23,929 nt of DNA from Oscillospiraceae bacterium. GTDB taxonomy: Bacteria; Bacillota_A; Clostridia; Oscillospirales; CAG-272. Made by a program: the position numbers and the translations under genes. The notes below the pieces were generated by a model. It had not been told where the DNA came from, ran no database searches, and saw only the letters and a program-made list of their open reading frames with translations. Shown here piece by piece: positions 15,119-21,833 of the stretch (positions within the stretch are counted from its first letter, which is position 1; the number at the start of each line of letters is the position of its first letter). The stretch spans positions 1 to 23,929 of the forward strand of contig SVSO01000016.1 of assembly GCA_015064195.1 (NCBI GenBank). Reading direction: 5' to 3'.

Positions 15119-16764
15119 AACAATATGCAATGGGCATCGATTTCGGCTCACTGTCGGCGCGGGCGGTCATTCTTCGCCTGACGGACGGTGCGGAGCTTGC
15201 ATCCGCGGTCGTCGAATATCCTCACGGGGTGATGGACGCCGAGCTTTGCGGCAAGCCTTTGCCGCCGGACTGGGCACTCCAGCATCCGGGGGATTATCTG
15301 GATGCGCTGTACACGCTGACCAATGAAGTCATCCGCCAATCCGGTATTGATGCGGCGGAGATCGCGGGCGTCGGCGTGGATTTCACCGCGTCCACCGTTC
15401 TGCCGACGCTGGCAGACGGTACGCCTCTCTGCTTCCTCGACGAATTTGCGGAAAATCCCCACGCTTACGTGAAAATGTGGAAGCATCACGCGGCGCAGGC
15501 CTATGCGGAACGGCTGCAGGCCATCGCTGAGGCGCGGGGCGAAGAATTCCTGCAGAATTACAGCGGACAGATCTCCGGCGAATGGCTCTTTCCCAAGCTG
15601 TGGCAGATCCTCGACGAAGCACCGGAGATTTACGCGGCCATGGAGCGATTCGTGGAGGCGGGAGACTGGATCGTCATGCAGCTCACCGGATGTGAGGTGC
15701 GCAGTGCCAGTGCCGCCGGCTACAAGGCTCTGTGGAGCGCGGAATCCGGCTATCCGTCCCGGGAATTTTTCGCGGCGCTGGATGAGCGGCTGGAAAATGC
15801 AGTGACAGAAAAGCTGCCCGGCGATGTGCTGACGCTGGGCGATATGGCGGGGCGGGTGACAAAATCCGCGGCGGCGCTGACCGGGCTTGCGGAGGGCACG
15901 CCGGTTGCGGTGAGCATCATCGATGCCCACGCGGCAATGCCTGCAGTGGGTGTGACCAAACCCGGGCGGCTCATGATGATGATGGGCACATCAAACTGCC
16001 TTTTGGTGCTGGGCAATGAAAAACGCTCCTACCGGGGCATCTGCGGCACGGTTTACGGCGGCATGGCGGCGGGCTATTACGGCTATGAGGCGGGACAAGC
16101 CTGCGCCGGCGACCATTTTGACTGGTTCGTCCGCAATCTTATGCCCTACGAATACGAGCTGGAAGCGAATCGGCTGGGGCTTAGCCGTCACGCTTATCTG
16201 CGCAGTCTTGCGGAGAAAAAGCGGCCCGGTGAGACGGGACTGCTGGCCCTCGACTGGTGGAACGGCGTGCGCAGTGATCTGATGGATGAGGATCTCTCCG
16301 GAATGCTGCTCGGCATGACGCTTGGCACGCGGGCGGAGGATATTTACCGCGCACTGCTGGAGGCCGTGGCCTATGGCGCGCGGGTGATCACCGACAATTA
16401 TGAGAAGGCGGGCGTGCCATTTGACGAGATCTGTGCCTGCGGCGGAATCGCGCACAAAGACCCGCTGATGATGCAGATCTTCGCCGATGTGCTGGGAAAG
16501 CCCATCCATGTGGCGGCATCGAAGCAGGCTGGCGCAGTGGGAGCGGCCATGTTCGGCGCGGTGGCGGGCGGCACATTCGCAAGCCTTACCGATGCGGCGG
16601 ATGTGATGGTGAAGCCGCCGGTGAAGACTTATCTGCCCGACGCGGCAAGTCACGCAGTTTATGATCGGCTGTTTGCCCTTTATCTCGCCCTTCACGACGA
16701 ATTCGGCGCGGCGGACAGCATCATCAAGCGTCTGCGCGGCATCAAAGCGGAAATGCGCCGATGA
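15115..16764 (+). CDS. araB: L-ribulokinase (FGGY kinase)
   Basis: This 549-residue protein has the full FGGY-kinase length and the ribulokinase-specific sequence pattern. It shows the N-terminal phosphate loop GIDFGSLSARAVIL, GVDFTASTVLPTLADGTPLC (about 87-106), NPHAYVKMWKHHAAQ (about 114-128), GDWIVMQLTG, IIDAHAAMPAVG with the probable catalytic Asp, GTSNCLLVL, EAGQACAGDHFDWF, ALDWWNGVRSDLMDEDLSG and the ATP-site ACGGIAHKDPLMMQIFADV. The enzyme phosphorylates L-ribulose, and often other 2-ketopentoses, to the 5-phosphate in the cytoplasm. L-arabinose isomerase (araA) and ribulose-5-phosphate epimerase (araD), its usual partners, are not in the window. It is coupled by ATGA overlaps to the oxidoreductase upstream and to the AraC remnant downstream. 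The family call is strong; the natural substrate in this context is less sure. Confidence 0.9.
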   Translation: MKQYAMGIDFGSLSARAVILRLTDGAELASAVVEYPHGVMDAELCGKPLPPDWALQHPGDYLDALYTLTNEVIRQSGIDAAEIAGVGVDFTASTVLPTLADGTPLCFLDEFAENPHAYVKMWKHHAAQAYAERLQAIAEARGEEFLQNYSGQISGEWLFPKLWQILDEAPEIYAAMERFVEAGDWIVMQLTGCEVRSASAAGYKALWSAESGYPSREFFAALDERLENAVTEKLPGDVLTLGDMAGRVTKSAAALTGLAEGTPVAVSIIDAHAAMPAVGVTKPGRLMMMMGTSNCLLVLGNEKRSYRGICGTVYGGMAAGYYGYEAGQACAGDHFDWFVRNLMPYEYELEANRLGLSRHAYLRSLAEKKRPGETGLLALDWWNGVRSDLMDEDLSGMLLGMTLGTRAEDIYRALLEAVAYGARVITDNYEKAGVPFDEICACGGIAHKDPLMMQIFADVLGKPIHVAASKQAGAVGAAMFGAVAGGTFASLTDAADVMVKPPVKTYLPDAASHAVYDRLFALYLALHDEFGAADSIIKRLRGIKAEMRR

Positions 16765-17475
16765 AGAGGCTGCATGAGATCGTGCTTCCCGCCGCGTTTC
16801 CCATCCGGATCTGCGATGTTGAGATCAGCACGGTCATGGAGGATGCGCCAAGAGAGGAATATCCCCTCACGCCTTCCATCCATTCCCATCCCTATTTTGA
16901 GCTGTTCTGCGTGCCGGACGATTCCTTTGACATCGGCTTCACTGACGGCGCTGACATTCACGTGAGCGCAGGCTCGCTTTGTCTCATTCCGCCGGGAAAT
17001 GCGGGAGCGTACCCTGCTGTCCGATGAAATGCGGAGTTCGCTCATGAGCCAGCTGTACGGACGGCTCATCCGCCATCTGGTGGACACGGAGCGGTCGGAG
17101 GCGGCGAAGGCTTACGACGAGCAGAATGTGCGATACAGCATCATCGAGAGCTTTTTCGCCCGGAATTACGACAAGCATACGGGCGCACATGAGCTGGCGC
17201 GGGAGCTTGGACTCTGCCGCCGGCAGGTTGACCGGGTGATGGCGGAGATCTACGGCATGAGCTTCCGGGAAAAGCTGGTGGAGCTGCGCATGAATCACGC
17301 CCTGCGGCTTCTCGGCAGCACCGATCTGCCCGTGGAGATCATCGCGGAGCAGGTGGGCTATGCATCCCCGTCAGGGCTTTACATGGCGTTCGTCAAATAT
17401 TACGGAATGTCCCCCGGCGATTACCGTCGCAAGGTTGGCGGACAGATGGCGGAATCATTCAAAAGTGAGACATGA
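16761..17475 (+). pseudogene. Broken AraC-family regulator gene (internal deletion and frameshift)
   Basis: The first frame (ATG 16761 overlapping the araB stop; ends at 17027) encodes the start of a cupin sensor: SIHSHPYFELFCVPDDSFDI and VSAGSLCLIPPG, followed by a nonsense tail. The second frame (coding in sense from about 16996; ATG 16999; ends at 17475) encodes the linker helix (EMRERTLLSDEMRSSLMSQL) and a complete AraC DNA-binding domain (GAHELARELGLCRRQVDRVM and VEIIAEQVGYASPSGLYMAF). Joined, they give about 238 codons, some 40-60 fewer than an intact relative, and the region after PPG is missing. A deletion at about 16990-17000 explains both the loss and the frame change. The DNA-binding half has an ATG and could still be made on its own, but no good ribosome site precedes it. 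Confidence 0.78.
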
Positions 17476-17481
17476 TTTATC

Positions 17482-17523
17482 AAAAAATGGCGCGTTGCGG
17501 GATTTACAAATGCGCCGTTTTTT
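17482..17523 (+). terminator. Intrinsic terminator after the araB operon, with the nanA -35 in its loop
   Basis: GGCGCGTT (17489-17496) pairs with AATGCGCC (17509-17516, one G-T wobble) and is followed by T6 (17518-17523). An A6 run (17482-17487) on the other side makes it symmetrical. The 12-base loop contains TTTACA, the -35 hexamer of the next gene. Confidence 0.75.
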
Positions 17524-17531
17524 GTTATAAT
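17503..17531 (+). promoter_or_regulatory. Promoter of the nanA-like/sialidase-like operon
   Basis: TTTACA (17503-17508) and TATAAT (17526-17531) have a 17-bp spacer, 28 bp before ATG 17560. It overlaps the terminator of the preceding operon. Confidence 0.85.
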
Positions 17532-17559
17532 GATACTATCTCACAAAAGGAGAATTGCT

Positions 17560-18441
17560 ATGGAACTTGCAAAATTTTCGGGTATTCTGCCCGCACTGAT
17601 GACCGCTTTTGCGGAAAATGGCATTGACTGCCAAAAAATCGCCGCCCATGTGGAGCGACTGAAGGCGGCGGGCGTTCACGGACTGTATGTTGGCGGCTCA
17701 AGCGGCGAGATGGTGCTCTGCTCAAACGAGGAGCGCCGCCGTCTCCTCGAATGCGTCATGGAAAATGCAGGAGAGCTGACCGTCATCGCCCACATCGGCA
17801 CGCTTTCCACCAAGGATTCGGAGGCACTGGGCCGTCATGCACGTGCCTGCGGGGCGGATGCCGTGTCCTCGGTGACGCCGCTTTATTATAAGTACACCTT
17901 TGAGCAGATCAAGACCTACTACCGCCGGCTGTGCGAGGCATCGGAGCTGCCGCTCATCATCTACAACATCCCCGCCATTTCCGGCACGACGCTGAATTTT
18001 GATCAGCTGTGCGAGCTTTTGGAGCTGCCGGGCGTCGGCGGCATGAAGTTCACCTGCTCGGATTTCTTCCAGCTCAATCGGCTGGTGACGCGCTATCCGG
18101 ACAAAATTTTCTACAACGGCTCGGACGAAATGCTGCTCTCCGGACTGGCGGCGGGCGCACACGGCGGCATCGGCACCACCTACAATTTCATGCCCGACCG
18201 CATTCTCGCGATCTACGACCGATTCCGCGCCGGTGATCTTGCCGGTGCGCAGGCGGCGCAGACTCTCGTCAACCGCGTCATCGCCGAGGTGCTCCGCTAC
18301 GGCGCAGTCCCCGGCTCCAAGGCGATGATCGCCATCACCGGGTTTGATTACGGCATCTGCCGCGAACCGTTTCTGCCGCTGACGGAGGAAGAAATGCAGG
18401 ATCTGCGCCATACGGCGGGACGGATCCTGGCGGAAGAATAA
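17560..18441 (+). CDS. nanA: N-acetylneuraminate lyase (DHDPS/NAL aldolase family)
   Basis: This 293-residue cytoplasmic TIM-barrel aldolase cleaves sialic acid to pyruvate and N-acetylmannosamine through a lysine Schiff base. The Schiff-base lysine is K163 (GGMKFTCSDFFQL), the catalytic tyrosine Y135 (LIIYNIPAISG), and the pyruvate-carboxylate loop is GGSSGE at 45-50. FYNGSDEMLLSGLAAGAHGG matches the sialic-acid subgroup (E. coli: LYNGYDEI) rather than dihydrodipicolinate synthase. CREPFLPL near the end also matches. Length and numbering are within two residues of E. coli NanA. ATG 17560 follows AAAAGGAGA; the open frame reaching back to 17530 starts at the -10. It is co-transcribed with the sialidase-like gene 12 bp downstream, which supports the call. 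Related 2-keto-3-deoxy-acid aldolases are the alternative. Confidence 0.85.
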   Translation: MELAKFSGILPALMTAFAENGIDCQKIAAHVERLKAAGVHGLYVGGSSGEMVLCSNEERRRLLECVMENAGELTVIAHIGTLSTKDSEALGRHARACGADAVSSVTPLYYKYTFEQIKTYYRRLCEASELPLIIYNIPAISGTTLNFDQLCELLELPGVGGMKFTCSDFFQLNRLVTRYPDKIFYNGSDEMLLSGLAAGAHGGIGTTYNFMPDRILAIYDRFRAGDLAGAQAAQTLVNRVIAEVLRYGAVPGSKAMIAITGFDYGICREPFLPLTEEEMQDLRHTAGRILAEE

Positions 18442-18453
18442 AGGAGGATTTCT

Positions 18454-19551
18454 ATGAACATCATCAAAGCGAATGCAGACTACGGCATCGTCAATCGGGT
18501 GAAGGATTCCATCTTCGGCTATCAGGGCTGGCCGACCGTGGCGCGGGATGAAAAGGGCACGCTGTATGTGGTTTCGTCCAGCTTCCGCACCCAGCACATC
18601 TGCCCCTTCGGAAAAACCGCCATGTACATCAGCAAAAATAACGGCAGAACATGGTCGCCGCCCATCGTCATCAACGACACCTATCTCGACGACCGGGACG
18701 CGGGACTGCTCTGTCTCGGCGGCGGACGGATGCTGCTGACTTGGTTCTCCCATCCCACGAGCGTCTATTCGGGCAGTCTCTATCAGTATATCAAAAATAG
18801 CGCGGGAACGCTGGAATCGCCAGCCACCATGGGCATGATGAGCATCTATCCGAACATTCCGGCGGAGCATTCAAAGGGCGGCTCGTTTATCCGCGTGTCC
18901 GAGGATTACGGCATGACGTGGAGCGATACTGTCAGAATTCCCATCTCCTCGCCCCACGGCCCGAATCTTCTGCGGGACGGCACGATCGTCTATCTCGGCA
19001 AGGCCATGTACACGGACGAAGTGCCGGAAAAATCCATCTGCTCCTTCAAATCCACCGACGGCGGATACACATGGCAAAAGCAGTGCGTGCTGGCATTGCC
19101 GGAGGGCGTGCCTGCCGGATGCTGTCATGAACCGCACGTGATCGAGCTTGCCGACGGCCGGCTGCTCGGCATGATCCGGGTGGAGGCGAATCATCTCACG
19201 CCGAAATTCACCGTCTATCAGACCATCTCCGGGGACGGCGGCGAGACATGGAGCGTGCCGTCGCCCACCGGCTTTGAAGGCTCGCCGCCCCATCTGCTCC
19301 GCCATTCGTCGGGCGCACTCATCTGCACCTACGGCCGCCGCATCGAATCCTACGGCGAGCGTGCCCGGGTGAGCTATGACAACGGCGCGACGTGGCCGGT
19401 GGAATATGTCATCGATGACCGGCCAAACGATGCGGATCTCGGCTATCCGTCCACCGTGGAGCTTGACGACGGCAGCCTCATCACCGTGTACTATCAGCGG
19501 CATGGGGATGACGAAAAATGCTCGATCCTCTATGCACACTGGTCGCTTTAA
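18454..19551 (+). CDS. Sialidase-like six-bladed propeller protein with five Asp boxes, cytoplasmic
   Basis: This 365-residue protein has five Asp-box repeats (SxDxGxTW type): SKNNGRTW (60-67), SEDYGMTW (149-156), STDGGYTW (200-207), SGDGGETW (259-266) and SYDNGATW (307-314). This marks the sialidase-type beta-propeller. EPHVIELADGRLLGMIR and YPSTVELDDGSLITVYY are typical blade strands. The first arginine of the sialidase triad could be in SSFRTQ and the last in TYGRR or ERARV; I cannot prove the triad. There is no signal peptide, unlike secreted GH33 sialidases. AAAGGAGG precedes ATG 18454. It is coupled to the NanA-like lyase, which favours sialylated oligosaccharides as substrate. GH93-type arabinanases and other propeller enzymes share this fold and remain possible. 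Confidence 0.8.
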   Translation: MNIIKANADYGIVNRVKDSIFGYQGWPTVARDEKGTLYVVSSSFRTQHICPFGKTAMYISKNNGRTWSPPIVINDTYLDDRDAGLLCLGGGRMLLTWFSHPTSVYSGSLYQYIKNSAGTLESPATMGMMSIYPNIPAEHSKGGSFIRVSEDYGMTWSDTVRIPISSPHGPNLLRDGTIVYLGKAMYTDEVPEKSICSFKSTDGGYTWQKQCVLALPEGVPAGCCHEPHVIELADGRLLGMIRVEANHLTPKFTVYQTISGDGGETWSVPSPTGFEGSPPHLLRHSSGALICTYGRRIESYGERARVSYDNGATWPVEYVIDDRPNDADLGYPSTVELDDGSLITVYYQRHGDDEKCSILYAHWSL

Positions 19552-19554
19552 ACA

Positions 19555-19587
19555 CAAGAATCCTCCGGCATTGCCGGAGGATTCTTG
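19555..19587. terminator. Long perfect hairpin between convergent genes
   Basis: CAAGAATCCTCCGGC (19555-19569) and its exact complement (19573-19587) form a 15-bp stem around ATT. It lies between the sialidase-like gene and the convergent CofE-like gene and can serve both. T-tracts on either side are short. Confidence 0.75.
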
Positions 19588-19599
19588 TTGATTCACGTT

Positions 19600-20793
19600 T
19601 TATTCGTTGGTATAGTTGTCGAAATAGCCCTGAATGAAGACGATGGGCGTACCCTTGTCGCCGGAGCCGGAGGTCAGGTCGCAGAGCGAACCGATCAGGT
19701 CAGTGAGGCGGCGGGGCGTTGTGCCCTCGGATGCCATCTTGCCGTAAAGATTCTCGTCCTTTTCGGCGATCTTGCCCTTGATGGCTTCCTTCAGCGCGTC
19801 GCCGGAAAGCTCAGCGAAATCATTGTCAGCCAGATATTTGAGCTTCAGCTCGTTGGGCGTGCCCTCAAGACCGGAGGTGTATGCGGGGGAGACCACCGGG
19901 TCAGCCAGCTCCCAGATCTTGCCCACGGGATCCTTGAATGCGCCGTCACCGTAGACCATAACCTCGATCTTCTTGCCGGTCGCATCGTAAAGCTTCTTCT
20001 GAATCGCTTCCACCACAGGCTGGCAGTCCCGGGGGAACAGCTTGATCTGCTCATCGGTCGCCTTGTTGGAGCCCAGCAGACCGTAGTCCGCATTGTAGCC
20101 GCTGCCGTTGACGGGCGCGTTCAGGATGTCGTCCAGACCCAGCACGATGTCAGCGCCTGCAGCCTTCAGAATGCGCTTGGTGCGCGCACGGGTGTGAATG
20201 TCGCAGCAGAGGACATTTTTCGTGTAGGGAAGGATAGCGCGGGGATTGTTTGCGAAGATGATCTCGCAGTCTGCACCGCAGCCGCGTACCAGCTCTTCGT
20301 AATACTCAACATAGTCAACGCCGGTGAAGGTGTGCTTCACATAGCCGAACAGCTCGCGGTACTTTTCCTGTGTGAGAACGTCCGAATAGGTGTCAACGCC
20401 GGCCTCGTCCACTGCGTCAAGGCTGATGAGATGATTGCCCACCTCATCGGAGGGATAAGAGAGCATGATGACGACCTTCTTCGCACCCTTTGCGATGCCG
20501 CGCAGGCAGATGGAGAAGCGGTTGCGGCTGAGAATGGGGAAAATCACGCCTACGGTGCCGCCGCCGAATTTTGCTTTCACATCGGCTGCAATGTCATCCA
20601 CGGTGGCGTAATTGCCCTGTGCTCTTGCAACGATGGCTTCGGTCATGGCCACGATGTCGCGGTCGTGAAACTCGAATCCGGCGTCTTTCTGTGCATCCAG
20701 GACGGAAGTGGTGACGATCTCAACGATGTCATCGCCGTTCCGGATAATGGGCGCTCTGACTCCGCGGGATACTGTGCCAATCATACGACTCAT
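19600..20793 (-). CDS. CofE-like protein (annotated family: coenzyme F420-0:L-glutamate ligase), long form
   Basis: This 397-residue cytoplasmic protein begins [20 protein letters not shown] and continues [20 protein letters not shown] and [20 protein letters not shown]. This is the N-terminal pattern of the CofE (F420-0:gamma-glutamyl ligase) fold as found in Clostridia. Archaeal CofE is about 250 residues; this form carries roughly 150 more. CofE adds glutamate to coenzyme F420 using GTP, but most Clostridia lack F420 and no other F420 gene is visible, so the real substrate is probably different. AAAGGTGG lies 6 bases before ATG 20793. It diverges from purC, and the two promoters share an 18-base sequence. 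The family call is from motifs; the biochemical role is uncertain. Confidence 0.78.
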   Translation of the reverse strand: MSRMIGTVSRGVRAPIIRNGDDIVEIVTTSVLDAQKDAGFEFHDRDIVAMTEAIVARAQGNYATVDDIAADVKAKFGGGTVGVIFPILSRNRFSICLRGIAKGAKKVVIMLSYPSDEVGNHLISLDAVDEAGVDTYSDVLTQEKYRELFGYVKHTFTGVDYVEYYEELVRGCGADCEIIFANNPRAILPYTKNVLCCDIHTRARTKRILKAAGADIVLGLDDILNAPVNGSGYNADYGLLGSNKATDEQIKLFPRDCQPVVEAIQKKLYDATGKKIEVMVYGDGAFKDPVGKIWELADPVVSPAYTSGLEGTPNELKLKYLADNDFAELSGDALKEAIKGKIAEKDENLYGKMASEGTTPRRLTDLIGSLCDLTSGSGDKGTPIVFIQGYFDNYTNE

Positions 20794-20841
20794 AAAAATA
20801 CCACCTTTATAGTTTTAAAATTTGACAAAATTTGTAAATCA

Positions 20842-20858
20842 GTGAGCCACTGTCTCAC
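20842..20858 (-). other. Leader hairpin of the CofE-like gene
   Basis: GTGAG and CTCAC are separated by 7 bases in the leader transcribed from the 20868-20896 promoter. The stem is short and no regulator is recognised. Confidence 0.3.
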
Positions 20859-20867
20859 CGAATATAT

Positions 20868-20896
20868 ATTATACCACATTTTCTTCAATATTGCAA
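20868..20896 (-). promoter_or_regulatory. Promoter of the CofE-like gene
   Basis: On the minus strand, TTGCAA (20896-20891) and TATAAT (20873-20868) have a 17-bp spacer. The -10 lies in GAAAATGTGGTATAATAT, which also occurs at the purC promoter on the other strand. Confidence 0.8.
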
Positions 20897-20930
20897 GAAT
20901 ATTTTCGCGATTTTCTCTCGCAATATTGCA
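20886..20930. repeat. Two CAATATTGCA repeats in the divergent promoter region
   Basis: CAATATTGCA occurs at 20886-20895 and 20921-20930, 35 bp apart in the same orientation. The second copy sits in the perfect palindrome GCAATATTGC (20920-20929). The first covers the -35 of the CofE-like promoter. The stretch 20794-21075 contains no gene; it holds two promoters, these repeats and AT-rich sequence. Confidence 0.45.
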
Positions 20931-21007
20931 CCAATCTTTTCCGCGAATCCGCCAAATTTTTGGTAGGTTCACTGCCGGTAAAAAACCGACAAATTCTCTC
21001 AAGCCTA

Positions 21008-21036
21008 TTGAATTTCAGAGGAAAATGTGGTATAAT
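21008..21036 (+). promoter_or_regulatory. Promoter of purC
   Basis: TTGAAT (21008-21013) and TATAAT (21031-21036) have a 17-bp spacer, 39 bp before the ATG. The -10 lies in the shared GAAAATGTGGTATAATAT (21021-21038). Confidence 0.82.
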
Positions 21037-21075
21037 ATCAAAGTAAGAAAATCTACCATACAAGGAGTAAGATAT

Positions 21076-21777
21076 ATGAAAAAAATTTACGAAGGCAAGA
21101 CCAAGGACGTGTTCGCACTTGACAACGGCAATGTGCTGCTCAAATTCAAGGACGACTGCACCGGTAAAGACGGCGTGTTCGATCCCGGCGAGAATTCCGT
21201 CGGTCTGACCATCGAGGGCATCGGCAAGGCAAACCTTGAGACGTCCATCCACTATTTCGAGCTTTTGAAGGCGGCGGGCATCAAGACCCACTACGTCAGC
21301 GCAAATGTGGACGAGGCGACCATGGAGGTGCTTCCCGCAGAATGCTTCGGCAAGGCGCAGGGCGGCGGCGGTCTGGAAGTTATCTGCCGTCTCGTTGCAA
21401 CGGGCAGCTTCATCCGCCGGTACGGTGAGTACATCAAGGACGGCACTCCTCTTGAGGGCGGCTATGTGGAATGCACCTTCAAGAATGACGAGAAGGGCGA
21501 TCCGCTGGTAACCGGCGAAGGTCTGGCAGCCCTTGGCGTTATGTCCCCTGAGCTGTTTGCATCCATGAAGGAGCAGACGCTGAAGATCACAAAGATCGTG
21601 GCGGATGACCTGAAGTCCATCGGCCTTGATCTGTGGGATATCAAGTTTGAGTTTGGCTACAACAACGGCGAGGTCATCCTCATCGATGAGATCGCTTCCG
21701 GCAATATGCGCGTCTACAAGGACGGCAAGATCGTTGAGCCGGTCGAGCTGACAAAGCTCATTCTCGCGGCAAGATAA
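21076..21777 (+). CDS. purC: Phosphoribosylaminoimidazole-succinocarboxamide synthase (SAICAR synthetase)
   Basis: This 233-residue protein matches PurC from end to end. It opens with [20 protein letters not shown], the glycine-rich ATP-binding start of the family, and continues with [37 protein letters not shown] (signature 1 region), [20 protein letters not shown] (signature 2 region) and the terminal [11 protein letters not shown]. It joins aspartate to CAIR with ATP in purine biosynthesis, in the cytoplasm. Length is normal for bacterial PurC. AAGGAG (21062-21067) precedes ATG 21076. No other pur gene is adjacent; a terminator follows directly, so it is expressed alone. No PurR box or purine riboswitch was recognised upstream. 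Confidence 0.97.
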   Translation: MKKIYEGKTKDVFALDNGNVLLKFKDDCTGKDGVFDPGENSVGLTIEGIGKANLETSIHYFELLKAAGIKTHYVSANVDEATMEVLPAECFGKAQGGGGLEVICRLVATGSFIRRYGEYIKDGTPLEGGYVECTFKNDEKGDPLVTGEGLAALGVMSPELFASMKEQTLKITKIVADDLKSIGLDLWDIKFEFGYNNGEVILIDEIASGNMRVYKDGKIVEPVELTKLILAAR

Positions 21778-21784
21778 ACAATGA

Positions 21785-21814
21785 TGTGGGGGCTTTACAA
21801 AAAGCCCCCACACT
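21785..21814 (+). terminator. Terminator-like hairpin after purC
   Basis: TGTGGGGGCTTT (21785-21796) and its complement (21801-21812) form a 12-bp stem with loop ACAA. Only CTTT follows, so the T-tract is poor, but the stem is strong and directly follows the stop codon. Confidence 0.75.
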
Positions 21815-21833
21815 TTAAGCATTTGGAGGCGTT

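Noticed and set aside
20920..21075. Purine riboswitch or PurR box upstream of purC
   Set aside because: The leader after the predicted start is only about 30 bases, too short for an aptamer, and no PurR-box pair was found.
21794..21820. TTTACA in the purC terminator loop as a -35 for the symporter gene, as seen before nanA
   Set aside because: No acceptable -10 lies 16-18 bp downstream (only TAAGCA), so the resemblance is not enough.
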